Source of the DNA: Betaproteobacteria bacterium
GTDB lineage: Bacteria; Pseudomonadota; Gammaproteobacteria; Burkholderiales; SHXO01
Direction of reading: 5' to 3'
Length of the DNA: 64,000 nucleotides
NCBI GenBank assembly: GCA_025356655.1
Contig: JANXRW010000126.1
Location: 18,753-82,752 of the forward strand
Below, piece by piece: positions 54,262 to 63,217 of this stretch. Numbering within the stretch: position 1 is the stretch's first letter; every line of letters begins with the position of its first letter. Under the pieces are notes generated by a model. It was not told where the DNA came from, did no database searches, and worked only from the letters and a program-made list of their open reading frames with translations. The position numbers were made by a program, and so were the translations under genes.

Positions 54262-55154
54262 GGCGATTCCTTTGGATTGCGCTTGCTGGCACCGCGCGAG
54301 CGCAGCGCTGCCGCCCATTCCGGGTGGTGCTGCAGGTTTTGCGCTACCGAGGCGCGGAAGTCCGGGTCGGCCAGGCGCGCCTGCCACAACCCTGGCAGGA
54401 GGCCGCGCAGCGCGGGTGGCCCCTTCAGCCAGTCCTCCACCTGGGCGTAGACCAAGCCTCCCAGTGCGCGCGCCGGGGGGGCAGTGCCGGTGAACCGCGA
54501 CAGGCGGGCCTGGAGCGTGTCACGGAAGTTTCGCGGTAAGTCTGCCATAAACTGGGTCGTTGGCCTGACCGACACGGCACCGGGGATTCCCGGCGCGATC
54601 TGGTAGAACTCCCCCGGGTGCAGCGGCAGGGCAGGGGCCTGCGCGCCCGAGCTCTCCTCCACCAGGGCGTCGCCGCGCTCCTGGAAGAGGGCGCTCACGC
54701 CACTGGCGGCCCGCACGACGGTGGTGGCAGCCGGGGCGCGCAGACGTACCTGGGCCGTGGCTATCCGGAAGGAACTGGGCGCGTCGCCAGCGCGGTTGGC
54801 CAGCTTGAGGAAGCCCGCGAGAAGGAAGCCGTCGGCCGCGCTCGCGCCGGTCGTCGCGGGCAGCAGCAGCAGGCGCGAGCGCGGTCCCAGGCCGAGAATG
54901 GCGCCATCACGGACTTCCAGTTGACACAGGCCCTGCGCCCCGACCTCCAGGGCATCCCCGACTAAGACCTCGATTCCCTCCGCAGCGGCCAGACGGTTGC
55001 CCGCGCGCAGTACGCTGACTTAGCCTTGCAGGAGGGTGAGCGTACCCACCGTTTCCACCGCGGCGGCGGGTAGGCAAAGCAGAAGCCACAGCAGGGGTGC
55101 GAAAAGAACGGCAAGGGGCAAGGGAGGATCCGCCGTAGGTGAGGACGGATGCAT
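54258..55154 (-). pseudogene. Exported FecR-like protein, interrupted by an in-frame TAA
   Basis: From ATG 55154 the frame gives a signal peptide (LPLAVLFAPLLWLLLCLPAAA) and then VETVGTLTLLQG, a TAA at 55020-55022, and continues in the same frame with VSVLRAGNRLAAAEGIEVLVGDALEVGAQGLCQLEVRDGAILGLGPRSRL, the typical FecR fold pattern, through to TGA at 54258. The total would be 298 residues. One base change removes the stop, so it is either a fresh pseudogene, a base-call error or a rare readthrough. It overlaps the haem sensor gene (ATGA), so it is the first member of a FecR-sensor-kinase operon. Confidence 0.8.
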
Positions 55155-56399
55155 ACTAGGGCCGGACCTGCGGGGCGTCAATGCGCGGGAGCGCTCCGGC
55201 GGGCGGCCCGGCCGGCGGCTGGTTCGGCGCCGGGACCTCCGGTCTCTTGGGCTTCCAGCGCATTATCGCGCGGCCTGTTTTGTTGCGGCCTTGAGTGTCT
55301 GGTCGGGTTGCCGCCTGGGAACTATTTGAACCATTAAGCGGTGTCTGCCATCGGCCGGTCCACCCACGCCTGGGACACCAGTGGCTTGGCAACCCCGGCG
55401 TAATTTGTTGTGCAGACCGTCGTCGATCGGCTGTGGATTGATCAGGGCATCCACGAGGGCTTCGCTGTCCCGAACCGATGAATTAAAACGCGGTTGCTCT
55501 CCAATGGTGCAGCGACCCGCTTCCTGTACGATGGTCAGCACAAAATCCGCTACCGTCCGACTGCTGCAGAGCAGTCGCAGGTTCAACGGGGCGCAGCCGG
55601 TCAGTGGCTAGGCGCGTCTCCCGTCGCTCATCACGCGCACGACCGGGTGACGGAGCAGGGTTGATCATCCCCATTCCTGCCAGCGTAAGCGGATGGCGAT
55701 TGGACGGACGCGTCACGATTGACCCGGCAGGCCGCCGGCTAAGCCGGCTTATGGCCGGACCTTCCAAGACGCAGAACCGGCCGTCTCGCCTTCGTGGCGG
55801 CCAACGGCGCCCACGACAGGGAGGGTGGGAAGCTGACTAGCCCCCCAACCGCGCGACCCGTTCTCCGCTTTTTTTTGCGGCGCGTGGTGTCGCGGACGCG
55901 GGCTTGTCTCGCCTCTCGAGGCCGCGGCCGACAGGTTCCCGCTGCGGTCCGGCCGTCCCCGGAATCGTCGCGTCGTCGTCGCCGCCCCCCCAGCGAGAAC
56001 CCACGGCCCGACTCGCCGTTGAGGGTGTGCTCGGACAACCGCAGGACGCAACCCCTTTTTTGACCGGGAGGCGCTGGGTTGCTATTCTTTCTGGACGAAG
56101 CTGGGCGTCGTTTGGCCAGTCGTTGATGTTCTCGATCCTCGGCCGCTTACCAAGCAGGCCCCCAGGATAAGGGGCGCGCGGTTCGCCGGTTGCGCTGCGC
56201 GACGCGGGGCGCAGGGCCTGCGTCGGCAGGGGGGGCGTGGGGAGTTCGTGATAACTTCTGCGCGAGCGGCCCCTATCTGGCGCGCGTGGGCGCTTGCGGG
56301 CGGGGCTGCAGATTTTTGTTCAGAGGGCATCCTCCCGCTTTGCGCCAATCCCCCGCTAGACCCCGTCGGCCTAGCCCACCGCCGCCCCGAGGTGAAACC
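55155..56399. other. Long region without recognised genes
   Basis: About 1.2 kb between divergent operons. Short frames on both strands (for example around 55263-55586 minus) have no recognisable similarity. Short runs of T occur near 55868 and 56053 but no convincing stem precedes them. The stretch may be debris of a lost gene. Confidence 0.45.
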
Positions 56400-58016
56400 G
56401 TGCTCCCATCGCAGCAGACCTATGAGACCCTGTGCCGGGATTTCCGTTGGCCGGTGCCCGAATACTTCAACATGGGGGTGGAGGTCTGTGACCGCTGGGC
56501 AGCGGATCCCACCCGCATGGCCCTGATCTTCCAGGGTCCCACGGGCGCGGTCGAACACTACAGTTTCGCGCGCATGAAGGCGCTCTCCGGGCGCATGTCC
56601 CACCTGCTCCGCGCGCGTGGCGTGGCAGCTGGTGACCGGGTGGCCATCCTTCTGCCGCAGACGCCAGAGACCGCATTCACTCACTTGGCCACCTATCGGA
56701 TGGGGGCCATCGCGGTGCCGCTCTTCGTGCTCTTTGGAGTCGATGCGCTGCAATTCCGGCTCCAGGACAGCGCGGCCCGGGTGTTGGTCACGGACGCCCG
56801 GGGGGCGGCCAAGGTAGCGCAGATCCGGGACACCCTCCCGGAACTACAGACCGTGCTGTGCATCGACGGGGACGCGGGCGGCAGCGAGAACCTGGGGGAG
56901 GCCCTGCGCGGCCTGCCGGAGCACTTCGAGGCAGTGCGCACGCGTGCGGACGATCCGGCGCTCATCATCTATACCTCCGGGACCACCGGCAAACCAAAAG
57001 GCGCGCTCCAGGCTCACCGCACCCTGCTGGGGCACATGCCGGGGGTGGAGATGTCGCACAACCTGCTGGGTCAGCCGGGGGATCTGCTCTGGACACCCGC
57101 TGACTGGGCGTGGATCGGCGGCCTGCTCGACGTGCTCATGCCCGCCTGGTACCTGGGCCTGCCCGTGCTCGCCCACCGCTTCGAAAAGTTCCACGAGGAA
57201 GCCGCCTTCGAACTCATGGCCCGGCACGCCGTGCGCAACGCCTTCCTGCCCCCCACCGCGCTGAAGATGATGCGCTCGGTGGAGGAGCCACGCCGACGCT
57301 GGCCGCTCAGGTTGCGCTCGGTGGCGAGCGGGGGCGAGCCGCTGGGAGCACAGATGCTGGCTTGGGGGCAGCAGGCCTTCGGATTGAACATCAACGAATT
57401 CTATGGGCAGACCGAATGCAACATGACGGTCTCCTCCTGTGCGGCGCTCTTCGAGCCGCGCGCGGGAAGCATGGGGCGTGCGGCAGTGGGACACCGCGTG
57501 GCGGTCATCGACGAACAGGGCGAGGTGGTGCCCGCGGGCGAGATGGGGCAGATTGCCGTGTGGCGGCCCGATCCGGTGATGTTCCTGGGCTATTGGAATC
57601 AGCCCGAGGCCACGGCGCAGAAGTACCTGGGCCCCTGGCTGGTCACCGGTGACAGCGGTAGCTGCGACGCCGATGGCTACCTGCGCTTCCTCGGACGCGA
57701 CGACGACGTCATCACCAGCGCTGGCTACCGCATCGGCCCTGGTCCCATCGAGGATTGCCTCCTTCGGCATCCCGCCGTTCGCCTCGCGGCGGTGGTGGGT
57801 TGTCCGGACGAGCAGCGCACGGAGGCGGTGAAGGCCTATTTGGTGCTGCGCGAGGGTTTTGCGCCCAGCGATGCGCTGACCCGGGAGATCCAGGACCTGG
57901 TGCGCACCCGCTTAGCGGCGCACGAGTATCCCAGACAGGTGCGCTACGTCCCGGACTTGCCGCTCACCAGCACGGGCAAGATCATTCGTCGCGAGCTGCG
58001 TTCGCGCCGGGACTAA
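56400..58016 (+). CDS. AMP-forming acyl-CoA synthetase (medium-chain type)
   Basis: Activates a carboxylic acid to its CoA thioester through an acyl-adenylate. GTG 56400 follows GAGGTG at 6 bases and gives 538 residues; the open frame upstream lacks similarity. The P-loop-like motif IIYTSGTTGKPKG lies near 190, the adenine motif EFYGQTECNMTVSS near 337, GDSGSCDADGYLRFLGRDDDVITSAGYRIGP marks the hinge, and the catalytic Lys is in LTSTGKIIRRELR at the C-terminus. The overall sequence fits the medium-chain/aromatic ACS branch. It converges with the liv operon and overlaps livM by 35 bases, hinting at shared use of an imported acid. Confidence 0.92.
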   Translation: MLPSQQTYETLCRDFRWPVPEYFNMGVEVCDRWAADPTRMALIFQGPTGAVEHYSFARMKALSGRMSHLLRARGVAAGDRVAILLPQTPETAFTHLATYRMGAIAVPLFVLFGVDALQFRLQDSAARVLVTDARGAAKVAQIRDTLPELQTVLCIDGDAGGSENLGEALRGLPEHFEAVRTRADDPALIIYTSGTTGKPKGALQAHRTLLGHMPGVEMSHNLLGQPGDLLWTPADWAWIGGLLDVLMPAWYLGLPVLAHRFEKFHEEAAFELMARHAVRNAFLPPTALKMMRSVEEPRRRWPLRLRSVASGGEPLGAQMLAWGQQAFGLNINEFYGQTECNMTVSSCAALFEPRAGSMGRAAVGHRVAVIDEQGEVVPAGEMGQIAVWRPDPVMFLGYWNQPEATAQKYLGPWLVTGDSGSCDADGYLRFLGRDDDVITSAGYRIGPGPIEDCLLRHPAVRLAAVVGCPDEQRTEAVKAYLVLREGFAPSDALTREIQDLVRTRLAAHEYPRQVRYVPDLPLTSTGKIIRRELRSRRD

Positions 58017-58947
58017 GCGCGCGCGCTTGGCGGCGGGCCTGCAGCGCCTGGAGTTCGCCGACGATGCCGCGCCGGAAGGCCAGCACGCAGAGGATGAAGA
58101 TCGCCCCCAGGATGACCGTGACCCACGGCCCCACGCGATCGGACAGGTACTCCTGCAGGGTGATCACGATGCCCGCCCCCAGCGCAGGGCCGAAGAAAGT
58201 GCCCACCCCACCGAGCAGGGTCATCAGGATTACCTCGCCGGACATGGCTTGTTGCACATCCGTGAGCGTGGCAAAGCCCAGTACCAGGCATTTCAGGGAG
58301 CCAGCCAGGCCCGCGAGGGCTGCCGACAAGACGAACACCAGCAGTTTGTAACGCTCGACGTCGTAGCCTAGCGAGATGGCTCTGGGCTCATTCTCGCGGA
58401 TCGCTTTGAGCACCTGCCCGAAGGGCGAGTGCACCACGCGGCGGATGAACAGAAAACTGCCCGCACAGCAGGCAAGGACGAAGTAGTAGAGGGCGATATC
58501 CCCGTTCAGCGTGAGCCCCAGCACCTCGCCGCGCGGGACGCCCTGCAGTCCGTTCTCGCCGCCAGTGAAGGGCGCCTGCACGCAGACGAAGTAGATCAGT
58601 TGTGCCAGTGCCATGGTGATCATGGCGAAGTAGATGCCTTGCCGGCGGATAGCGAGGAGGCCGACGACCAGGCCCAAGCCTGCGGCGGCGACCGCGCCGG
58701 CCAGCACGCCGGGGAGGGTTCCCCAGCCTTGCGTTGCCATCAGCCAGCCCGTGACGTAGGCGGCGCTGCCGAGGTAGGCGGCGTGGCCGAAGGAGAGCAT
58801 GCCGCTAAAGCCCAGCAGCAGGTTGAAGGCGCAGGCGAAGAGCGCGAAGCACAGGAGCTTCATCACGAACACGGGATAGACGCCTAACAGCGGGAGCGCC
58901 AGCGCCACGGCCCCGAGGACTAGGTAAAAGAGCGTTGCAGCGCGCAT
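57982..58947 (-). CDS. livM: Branched-chain amino acid-type ABC permease LivM
   Basis: A 321-residue permease with the LivM signature FALFACAFNLLLGFSGMLSFGHAAYLGSAAYV and the coupling segment ILMTLLGGVGTFFGPALGAGIVITLQEYL. ATG 58947 shares ATGA with the livH stop. Its 3' end overlaps the convergent acyl-CoA synthetase gene by 35 bases. Order on the minus strand is livG-livF-livK-livH-livM. The substrate of this class may be an amino acid or an aromatic or aliphatic acid. Confidence 0.92.
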   Translation of the reverse strand: MRAATLFYLVLGAVALALPLLGVYPVFVMKLLCFALFACAFNLLLGFSGMLSFGHAAYLGSAAYVTGWLMATQGWGTLPGVLAGAVAAAGLGLVVGLLAIRRQGIYFAMITMALAQLIYFVCVQAPFTGGENGLQGVPRGEVLGLTLNGDIALYYFVLACCAGSFLFIRRVVHSPFGQVLKAIRENEPRAISLGYDVERYKLLVFVLSAALAGLAGSLKCLVLGFATLTDVQQAMSGEVILMTLLGGVGTFFGPALGAGIVITLQEYLSDRVGPWVTVILGAIFILCVLAFRRGIVGELQALQARRQARALSPGANAARDE

Positions 58948-59846
58948 CAGGATTTCCCGAACAGGCCGGTGGGGCGCCAGATGAGGACCAGCGCCATGAT
59001 GAGGAACACCACGATGCTGGACGCCTGGGGGTAGATCACCTTGGTCAAGCCCTCGATCATGCCCAGGCCCAGCCCACTGACGACCGAGCCCAGGATCGAA
59101 CCCATGCCGCCGATAACGACCACCGCAAACACCACAATGACCAGCGACGAACCCATCAGCGGACTCACCTGGATCACCGGCGCCGAGAGCACTCCGGCCA
59201 GCGCGGCCAGTGCGACCCCGGCCCCGTAGGTGGCGCTCACCAGCAGCGGCACATTGATGCCGAAGGCTTGCACCAAGCGGGCGTTCTCCGTGGCCGCCCG
59301 AAGCGTCGCACCCAGGCGGGTGCGCTCGATAAGGAACCAGGTCACGAGGCAAACCACCAGCGAGGCTGCGATGACCCACAGGCGGTAGAGCGGGATGATC
59401 ATGTAGCCCAGGTTCACTGCTCCTTGCAGCGCGTCGGGCACGGGATAGGTCTGGCCGGAGGAGCCAAAATGTTGCAGCAGGGCACCCTCGGCGACCAGCG
59501 AGATGCCGAAGGTGAGGAGCAGGCCGTAGAGCGGGTCCAGGCCGTAGAGGTGGCGGAGTAGAAGTCGTTCCAGGACCACACCCAGGGCGCCGACGGCGAG
59601 GGGTGCGAGCAGCAGCGCCAGCCAATAGTTGATCCCCAGGTGCTCCAGCGCCAGGGCTGCCGCGAAGGCGCCCAGCATGTAGAAGGCGCCGTGCGCGAAG
59701 TTCACCACGCGCAGGAGGCCGAAGATCACCGCCAGCCCAAGGCTCAGCAGGGCGTAGAAAGAGCCATTCACGAGGCCCAGCGTCATCTGGCCGAGGACGG
59801 CAGGAAGCGGGGGGAGGGCGATGCCCATCAATTCATTCATGGTCAT
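58947..59846 (-). CDS. livH: Branched-chain amino acid-type ABC permease LivH
   Basis: A 299-residue permease. LVNGSFYALLSLGLAVIFGLLRVVNFAHGAFYMLGAF is the LivH hallmark and FAVVVIGGMGSILGSVVSGLGLGMIEGL the coupling helix region. It ends with WRPTGLFGKS, the usual LivH C-terminus. Translation is coupled to livM. It lies 69 bases after livK. Confidence 0.93.
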   Translation of the reverse strand: MTMNELMGIALPPLPAVLGQMTLGLVNGSFYALLSLGLAVIFGLLRVVNFAHGAFYMLGAFAAALALEHLGINYWLALLLAPLAVGALGVVLERLLLRHLYGLDPLYGLLLTFGISLVAEGALLQHFGSSGQTYPVPDALQGAVNLGYMIIPLYRLWVIAASLVVCLVTWFLIERTRLGATLRAATENARLVQAFGINVPLLVSATYGAGVALAALAGVLSAPVIQVSPLMGSSLVIVVFAVVVIGGMGSILGSVVSGLGLGMIEGLTKVIYPQASSIVVFLIMALVLIWRPTGLFGKS

Positions 59847-59915
59847 TCATGGCGGTGAGCGGGCCATGCCGGGTGGCGGCGATCCTTCGACCGCGGCCAA
59901 CCCGACGGGCGAGGG

Positions 59916-61109
59916 CTATTTTTTAAGGAGGGAGCAGGTCGAGGTGGATCCGAACGCTTCGTCGGCGGGCACTTGGCGCAGGACTTTGTAGTAGTCCCAG
60001 GGGTACTTGGACTCCTCGGGCTTCTTCACTTGGACCACGTACATGTCGTGGGCCATGAGGCCATCGGCGCGGATGTGCCCGCCCTTGGTGAACATGTCGT
60101 TGATCCGGATTCGCTTGAGTTCAGCCATTACCTTGTCGGGATCGGTGCTGCCCACTGTTTTGACGACGTTCAAGTAGGTGGTGGTGGCCGAGTAGTAGGC
60201 CGCCTGCAGCATCGTGGGTTCGCGCTTGGTCTTGGCAAAAAAGCGCTTCGAGAAGGCCCGGGTCTCATCGTTGAGGTCCCAGTACCAGGCGGTGGTGAGA
60301 ATGAGCCCCTGCGCTGTCTTTAGGCCTAGGCTGTGCACATCGGAGATGAAGCCCAAAAGGGCCGCTGGCTTCATGGTCTTGGCGATGCCAAACTCGTTGG
60401 CTGCTTTGATCGAATTGGTCGTGTCGTTGCCCGCGTTGGCGAGTCCCAGTACCTGGGCTCCCGAGGCCTGCGCTTGCAGCAGAAAGGAGGAGAAATCCGA
60501 GGCGCCCAGGGGCACTCGCACCGAGCCCAGCACCTTCCCGCCGCCAGCCTCGATCACCTTGGTGGCGCCGTCTTGCAACTGGGTGCCGAAGGCGTAGTCG
60601 GCGGTCAGGAAGAACCAGGTTTTGCCACCGCTCTTGACCATGGTGCTGGCGGTGCCGTGCGCGAGGGACGTCGTATCGTAAGCGTAGTGCACGGTGTAGG
60701 GCGTGCAATCGGCGTTGGTGAGGGAGGCCCCGGCCGCGCCGATGGCAATGAAGGGGATCTTTTTGCTGCCGGCAACCTTGGCCATGGCCAAGCTCACGCC
60801 GGTGTTGGATCCCCCCAGAAGCAAGTTCAGGCTGCTCTGATCCGCCCACTCGCGGAACTTGGAGGCGCCGATGTCTGGCTTATTCTGATGGTCGGCCGTG
60901 AGCAGCGTGACCTTCTTGCCCAGAACCTTGCCGCCGAAGTCTTCCACGGCCATTTTGATGGCCTCGATACCGTTGGGCCCAATCACATCCGCGTAGACGC
61001 CAGAGAGATCATCGATGTCGCCGATGACGACTTCGTCGGTTGCGGCCGCGGCGCGCGACGCCAGACAAAGGCAGAGGCCCAGGAGGCCTAGGATGGTGCG
61101 GATTCTCAT
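59916..61109 (-). CDS. livK: Periplasmic binding protein of the liv-type transporter
   Basis: A 397-residue HAAT-family binding protein with a Sec signal peptide (about 1-22, cleavage after SRAAAA). Mature sequence begins DEVVIGDIDDLSGVYADVIGPNGIEAIKMAVEDFGG. NLLLGGSNTGVSLAMAKVAGSKKIPFI and YAYDTTSLAHGTASTMVKSGGKTWFFLTADYAFG line the cleft. It resembles binding proteins for aromatic or other organic acids more than true leucine-binding proteins, which would suit the neighbouring acyl-CoA synthetase, but the ligand is not determined. It is encoded between the ATPases and the permeases. Confidence 0.88.
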   Translation of the reverse strand: MRIRTILGLLGLCLCLASRAAAATDEVVIGDIDDLSGVYADVIGPNGIEAIKMAVEDFGGKVLGKKVTLLTADHQNKPDIGASKFREWADQSSLNLLLGGSNTGVSLAMAKVAGSKKIPFIAIGAAGASLTNADCTPYTVHYAYDTTSLAHGTASTMVKSGGKTWFFLTADYAFGTQLQDGATKVIEAGGGKVLGSVRVPLGASDFSSFLLQAQASGAQVLGLANAGNDTTNSIKAANEFGIAKTMKPAALLGFISDVHSLGLKTAQGLILTTAWYWDLNDETRAFSKRFFAKTKREPTMLQAAYYSATTTYLNVVKTVGSTDPDKVMAELKRIRINDMFTKGGHIRADGLMAHDMYVVQVKKPEESKYPWDYYKVLRQVPADEAFGSTSTCSLLKK

Positions 61110-61137
61110 GAATTGCTCCTTGTATACGAGATGCCGA

Positions 61138-61848
61138 TCAGACGCCGAGGAACTCGTGCAGCATGCCCATCTTCGAGCTGAGCTGCGCCTGCGTGAAATG
61201 TTCCACGATCTGGCCGTGCTCCATGATGTAGAAACGGTCGGCTAAGGGGGCGGCGAAGCGGAAGTTTTGCTCCACCAGCAGGATCGTGTAGCCGCGCTGC
61301 TTGAGGCTCAGGATGATTTCGCCCAGGCGCTGCACAATAACCGGGGCCAACCCTTCGGAGATCTCGTCGAGTAGCAGCAGTCGGGCACCGGTGCGCAGGA
61401 TCCGCGCCACCGATAGCATCTGCTGCTCGCCGCCGGAGAGGCGGGTTCCGGGGCTCGCCGCCCGTTCCTTCAGGTTCGGGAACATGAGGTAGATCTCGTC
61501 CAGACTCATTGCCCGGTCGTTGCCCACCGGTGGCGGCAGCAGAAGGTTCTCCTCGGTGGAAAGCGAGGAGAAGATCCCGCGTTCCTCCGGACAGTAGCCA
61601 ATGCCCAGGCGGGCGATGCGGTGGGGGGCGAGCCCCGTCGTCTCGACGCCCCCGACGCGGACCGAACCGCGGCGCGATCCGGTGAGGCCCAGCACCGCGC
61701 GCAGCGTCGTGGTGCGCCCGGCACCGTTGCGCCCCAGGAGGGTCACCATCTCGCCCTGTGCCACGGTGAGGTCCACGCCGTGGAGCACGTGGGATTCCCC
61801 GTACCAAGCGTGCAGTCCGGAAATGGAGAGCAGCGGTTCGCTCATCAA
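61138..61848 (-). CDS. livF: ABC transporter ATPase LivF
   Basis: A 236-residue ATPase with Walker A GRNGAGRTT (Arg in place of the usual Lys of GKT/GKS), signature RLSGGEQQMLSVARIL, Walker B LLLLDEISEGLAP and switch His region ILLVEQNFRF. The change of the invariant Walker A Lys to Arg (residue about 41, codon CGC) is striking, because this Lys contacts ATP phosphates; LivG has the normal Lys, so the heterodimer could still have one full site. ATGA overlap with livG upstream. Confidence 0.93.
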   Translation of the reverse strand: MMSEPLLSISGLHAWYGESHVLHGVDLTVAQGEMVTLLGRNGAGRTTTLRAVLGLTGSRRGSVRVGGVETTGLAPHRIARLGIGYCPEERGIFSSLSTEENLLLPPPVGNDRAMSLDEIYLMFPNLKERAASPGTRLSGGEQQMLSVARILRTGARLLLLDEISEGLAPVIVQRLGEIILSLKQRGYTILLVEQNFRFAAPLADRFYIMEHGQIVEHFTQAQLSSKMGMLHEFLGV

Positions 61849-62618
61849 TGGCTCCCCGCCAACGCCTCGGCCGAGGAGCCCATGTAGGCCTCCACCACCT
61901 GAGGATTGCGCGACACCTCCGCATAGGGGCCTTCGGCAATGATGACGCCGCGCTGCAGGACGGAGATGCGGTCGGCGATGGAGGCCACGACGCTCATGTT
62001 GTGCTCCACCATCAAGATCGTGCGGTTCACCGCGACCTTGCGGATGAGCTCCGTCACACGCGACACGTCCTCGTGTCCCATGCCCTGCGTGGGTTCATCG
62101 AGCAGCATCACGTCGGGCTCCAGGGCGAGCGTCGTGGCCAGTTCCAGTGCACGCTTACGCCCGTAGGGCAGATCCACCGCCTTGGCCTGGGCAAACTCCC
62201 CGATGTCCACACTGTGCAGCAACTCCATCGCGCGTCGGTCGAGCCCTGCCAGAGCGCGCTCGGAACGCCAGAACCGAAAGGAGTCGCCACGCTTGCGCTG
62301 CAAGGCCACGCGGACGTTCTCCAGGACGGACATGTGCGGAAAAATCGACGAGATCTGGAAGGACCTCACCAAGCCGCGGCGGGCAGTTTGCGCGGGTCCC
62401 TCGCGGGTGATGTCGGTGCCACGGTAATAGATGGTCCCCGAGCTAGGCGCGAGGAACTTGGTGAGCAGGTTGAAGAAGGTGGTCTTGCCCGCGCCGTTGG
62501 GGCCGATCAACGCGTGGATGCTGCCTGCCTGCACGCGTAGGCTCACCCCGTTGACGGCGACGAAGCCTTTGAATTCGCGCGTGAGGTCTTTAGTCTCGAG
62601 GACGTAGTCCATTGTCAT
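61845..62618 (-). CDS. livG: ABC transporter ATPase LivG
   Basis: A 257-residue ATPase: Walker A GPNGAGKTT, Q-loop RSFQISSIFPHMSVLENVRVALQRK, signature-equivalent region LPYGRKRALELATTLAL (PYGRKR in place of LSGGQ, usual for LivG), Walker B VMLLDEPTQGMGHEDV and switch ILMVEHNMSVV. ATG 62618 and 62612 are both possible. It is the first gene of the liv operon; a palindrome lies about 80 bases upstream. Confidence 0.93.
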   Translation of the reverse strand: MTMDYVLETKDLTREFKGFVAVNGVSLRVQAGSIHALIGPNGAGKTTFFNLLTKFLAPSSGTIYYRGTDITREGPAQTARRGLVRSFQISSIFPHMSVLENVRVALQRKRGDSFRFWRSERALAGLDRRAMELLHSVDIGEFAQAKAVDLPYGRKRALELATTLALEPDVMLLDEPTQGMGHEDVSRVTELIRKVAVNRTILMVEHNMSVVASIADRISVLQRGVIIAEGPYAEVSRNPQVVEAYMGSSAEALAGSH

Positions 62619-62698
62619 GGTCGCGTTGGGCTAGGCCCGGATCCTGGTCTGCCTGCCCTGGCGCCCCGATTGGCTCGCCGCTCGGGGCAGCCGGAACC

Positions 62699-62717
62699 GA
62701 TGCTGCGTCGCAGCATC
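62699..62717. promoter_or_regulatory. Perfect palindrome upstream of the liv operon
   Basis: GATGCTGCG-T-CGCAGCATC is a perfect inverted repeat with 9-base arms. It lies 81 bases before livG and 70 bases after the TrpB-like fragment. It could be an operator for the liv operon or a factor-dependent terminator hairpin; there is no T run. Confidence 0.5.
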
Positions 62718-62786
62718 ACGGTCCCTCGGGTCAGGCGCGCAGGCTACGGTACCCGCCGCTATTCGTCAAGGCCGTGCCCGGCCATT

Positions 62787-63217
62787 TCAGGCGGCCACGG
62801 AGGGCAGGCCAGCCAGCGCCATGGCCAGTTCGGCCTCATCGTAACTGGCGTCGGTGAGTTTGCCCGAGAAGTAGTCCGTATAGGCCTGCATGTCGAAGTG
62901 GCCGTGCCCGCACAAGTTGAACAGAATCACTTCGGAGCGTCCCTCGCGCTTGCAGCGCAGCGCCTCATCCACCGCGGCCTTCACCGCATGGTTGGCTTCC
63001 GGTGCCGGAACGATGCCCTCGGCGCGGGCGAAGCGCACCCCGGCCTCGAACACCGCCGTTTGCGTGTAGGCGCGCGCTTCCAGGAGGCGCAGTTCCTTCA
63101 GATGGGAAACCAGTGGTGCCATGCCGTGGTAGCGAAGGCCGCCCGAGTGGAAGGCCGGCGGCACGAAGGTCGACCCCGGCGTGTGCATCTTGACCAGGGG
63201 CGTGAGGTGCCCGGTGT
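62787..63217 (-). pseudogene. TrpB-like PLP enzyme (TrpB2 type), C-terminal part, truncated by IS66
   Basis: The frame LTPLVKMHTPGSTFVPPAFHSGGLRYHGMAPLVSHLKEL to FNLCGHGHFDMQAYTDYF is the C-terminal quarter of a TrpB2-type tryptophan synthase beta-like protein, with the PLP phosphate-side SGHG-like CGHGHFD. Similarity continues upstream of the first ATG to about AERLHTGH and stops exactly where the inverted repeat of an IS66-type element begins (63218). The N-terminal three quarters, including the PLP Lys, would be beyond the insertion and outside the window. Its function is therefore lost at this locus. Confidence 0.85.

Noticed and set aside
12539..55154. Genome-wide recoding of TAG as a sense codon
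   Set aside because: LysR (15916), SDR (20308), FlhC (25203), amidase (46151), deacylase (51936) and kinase (51933) all end at TAG at normal family length, and no suppressor tRNA or pyrrolysine gene is in the window. Two of the interrupting stops are TAA.
55263..55586. Minus-strand 107-codon frame in the 1.2-kb gap
   Set aside because: Start of the sequence looks protein-like but no family was recognised and no ribosome site supports it.
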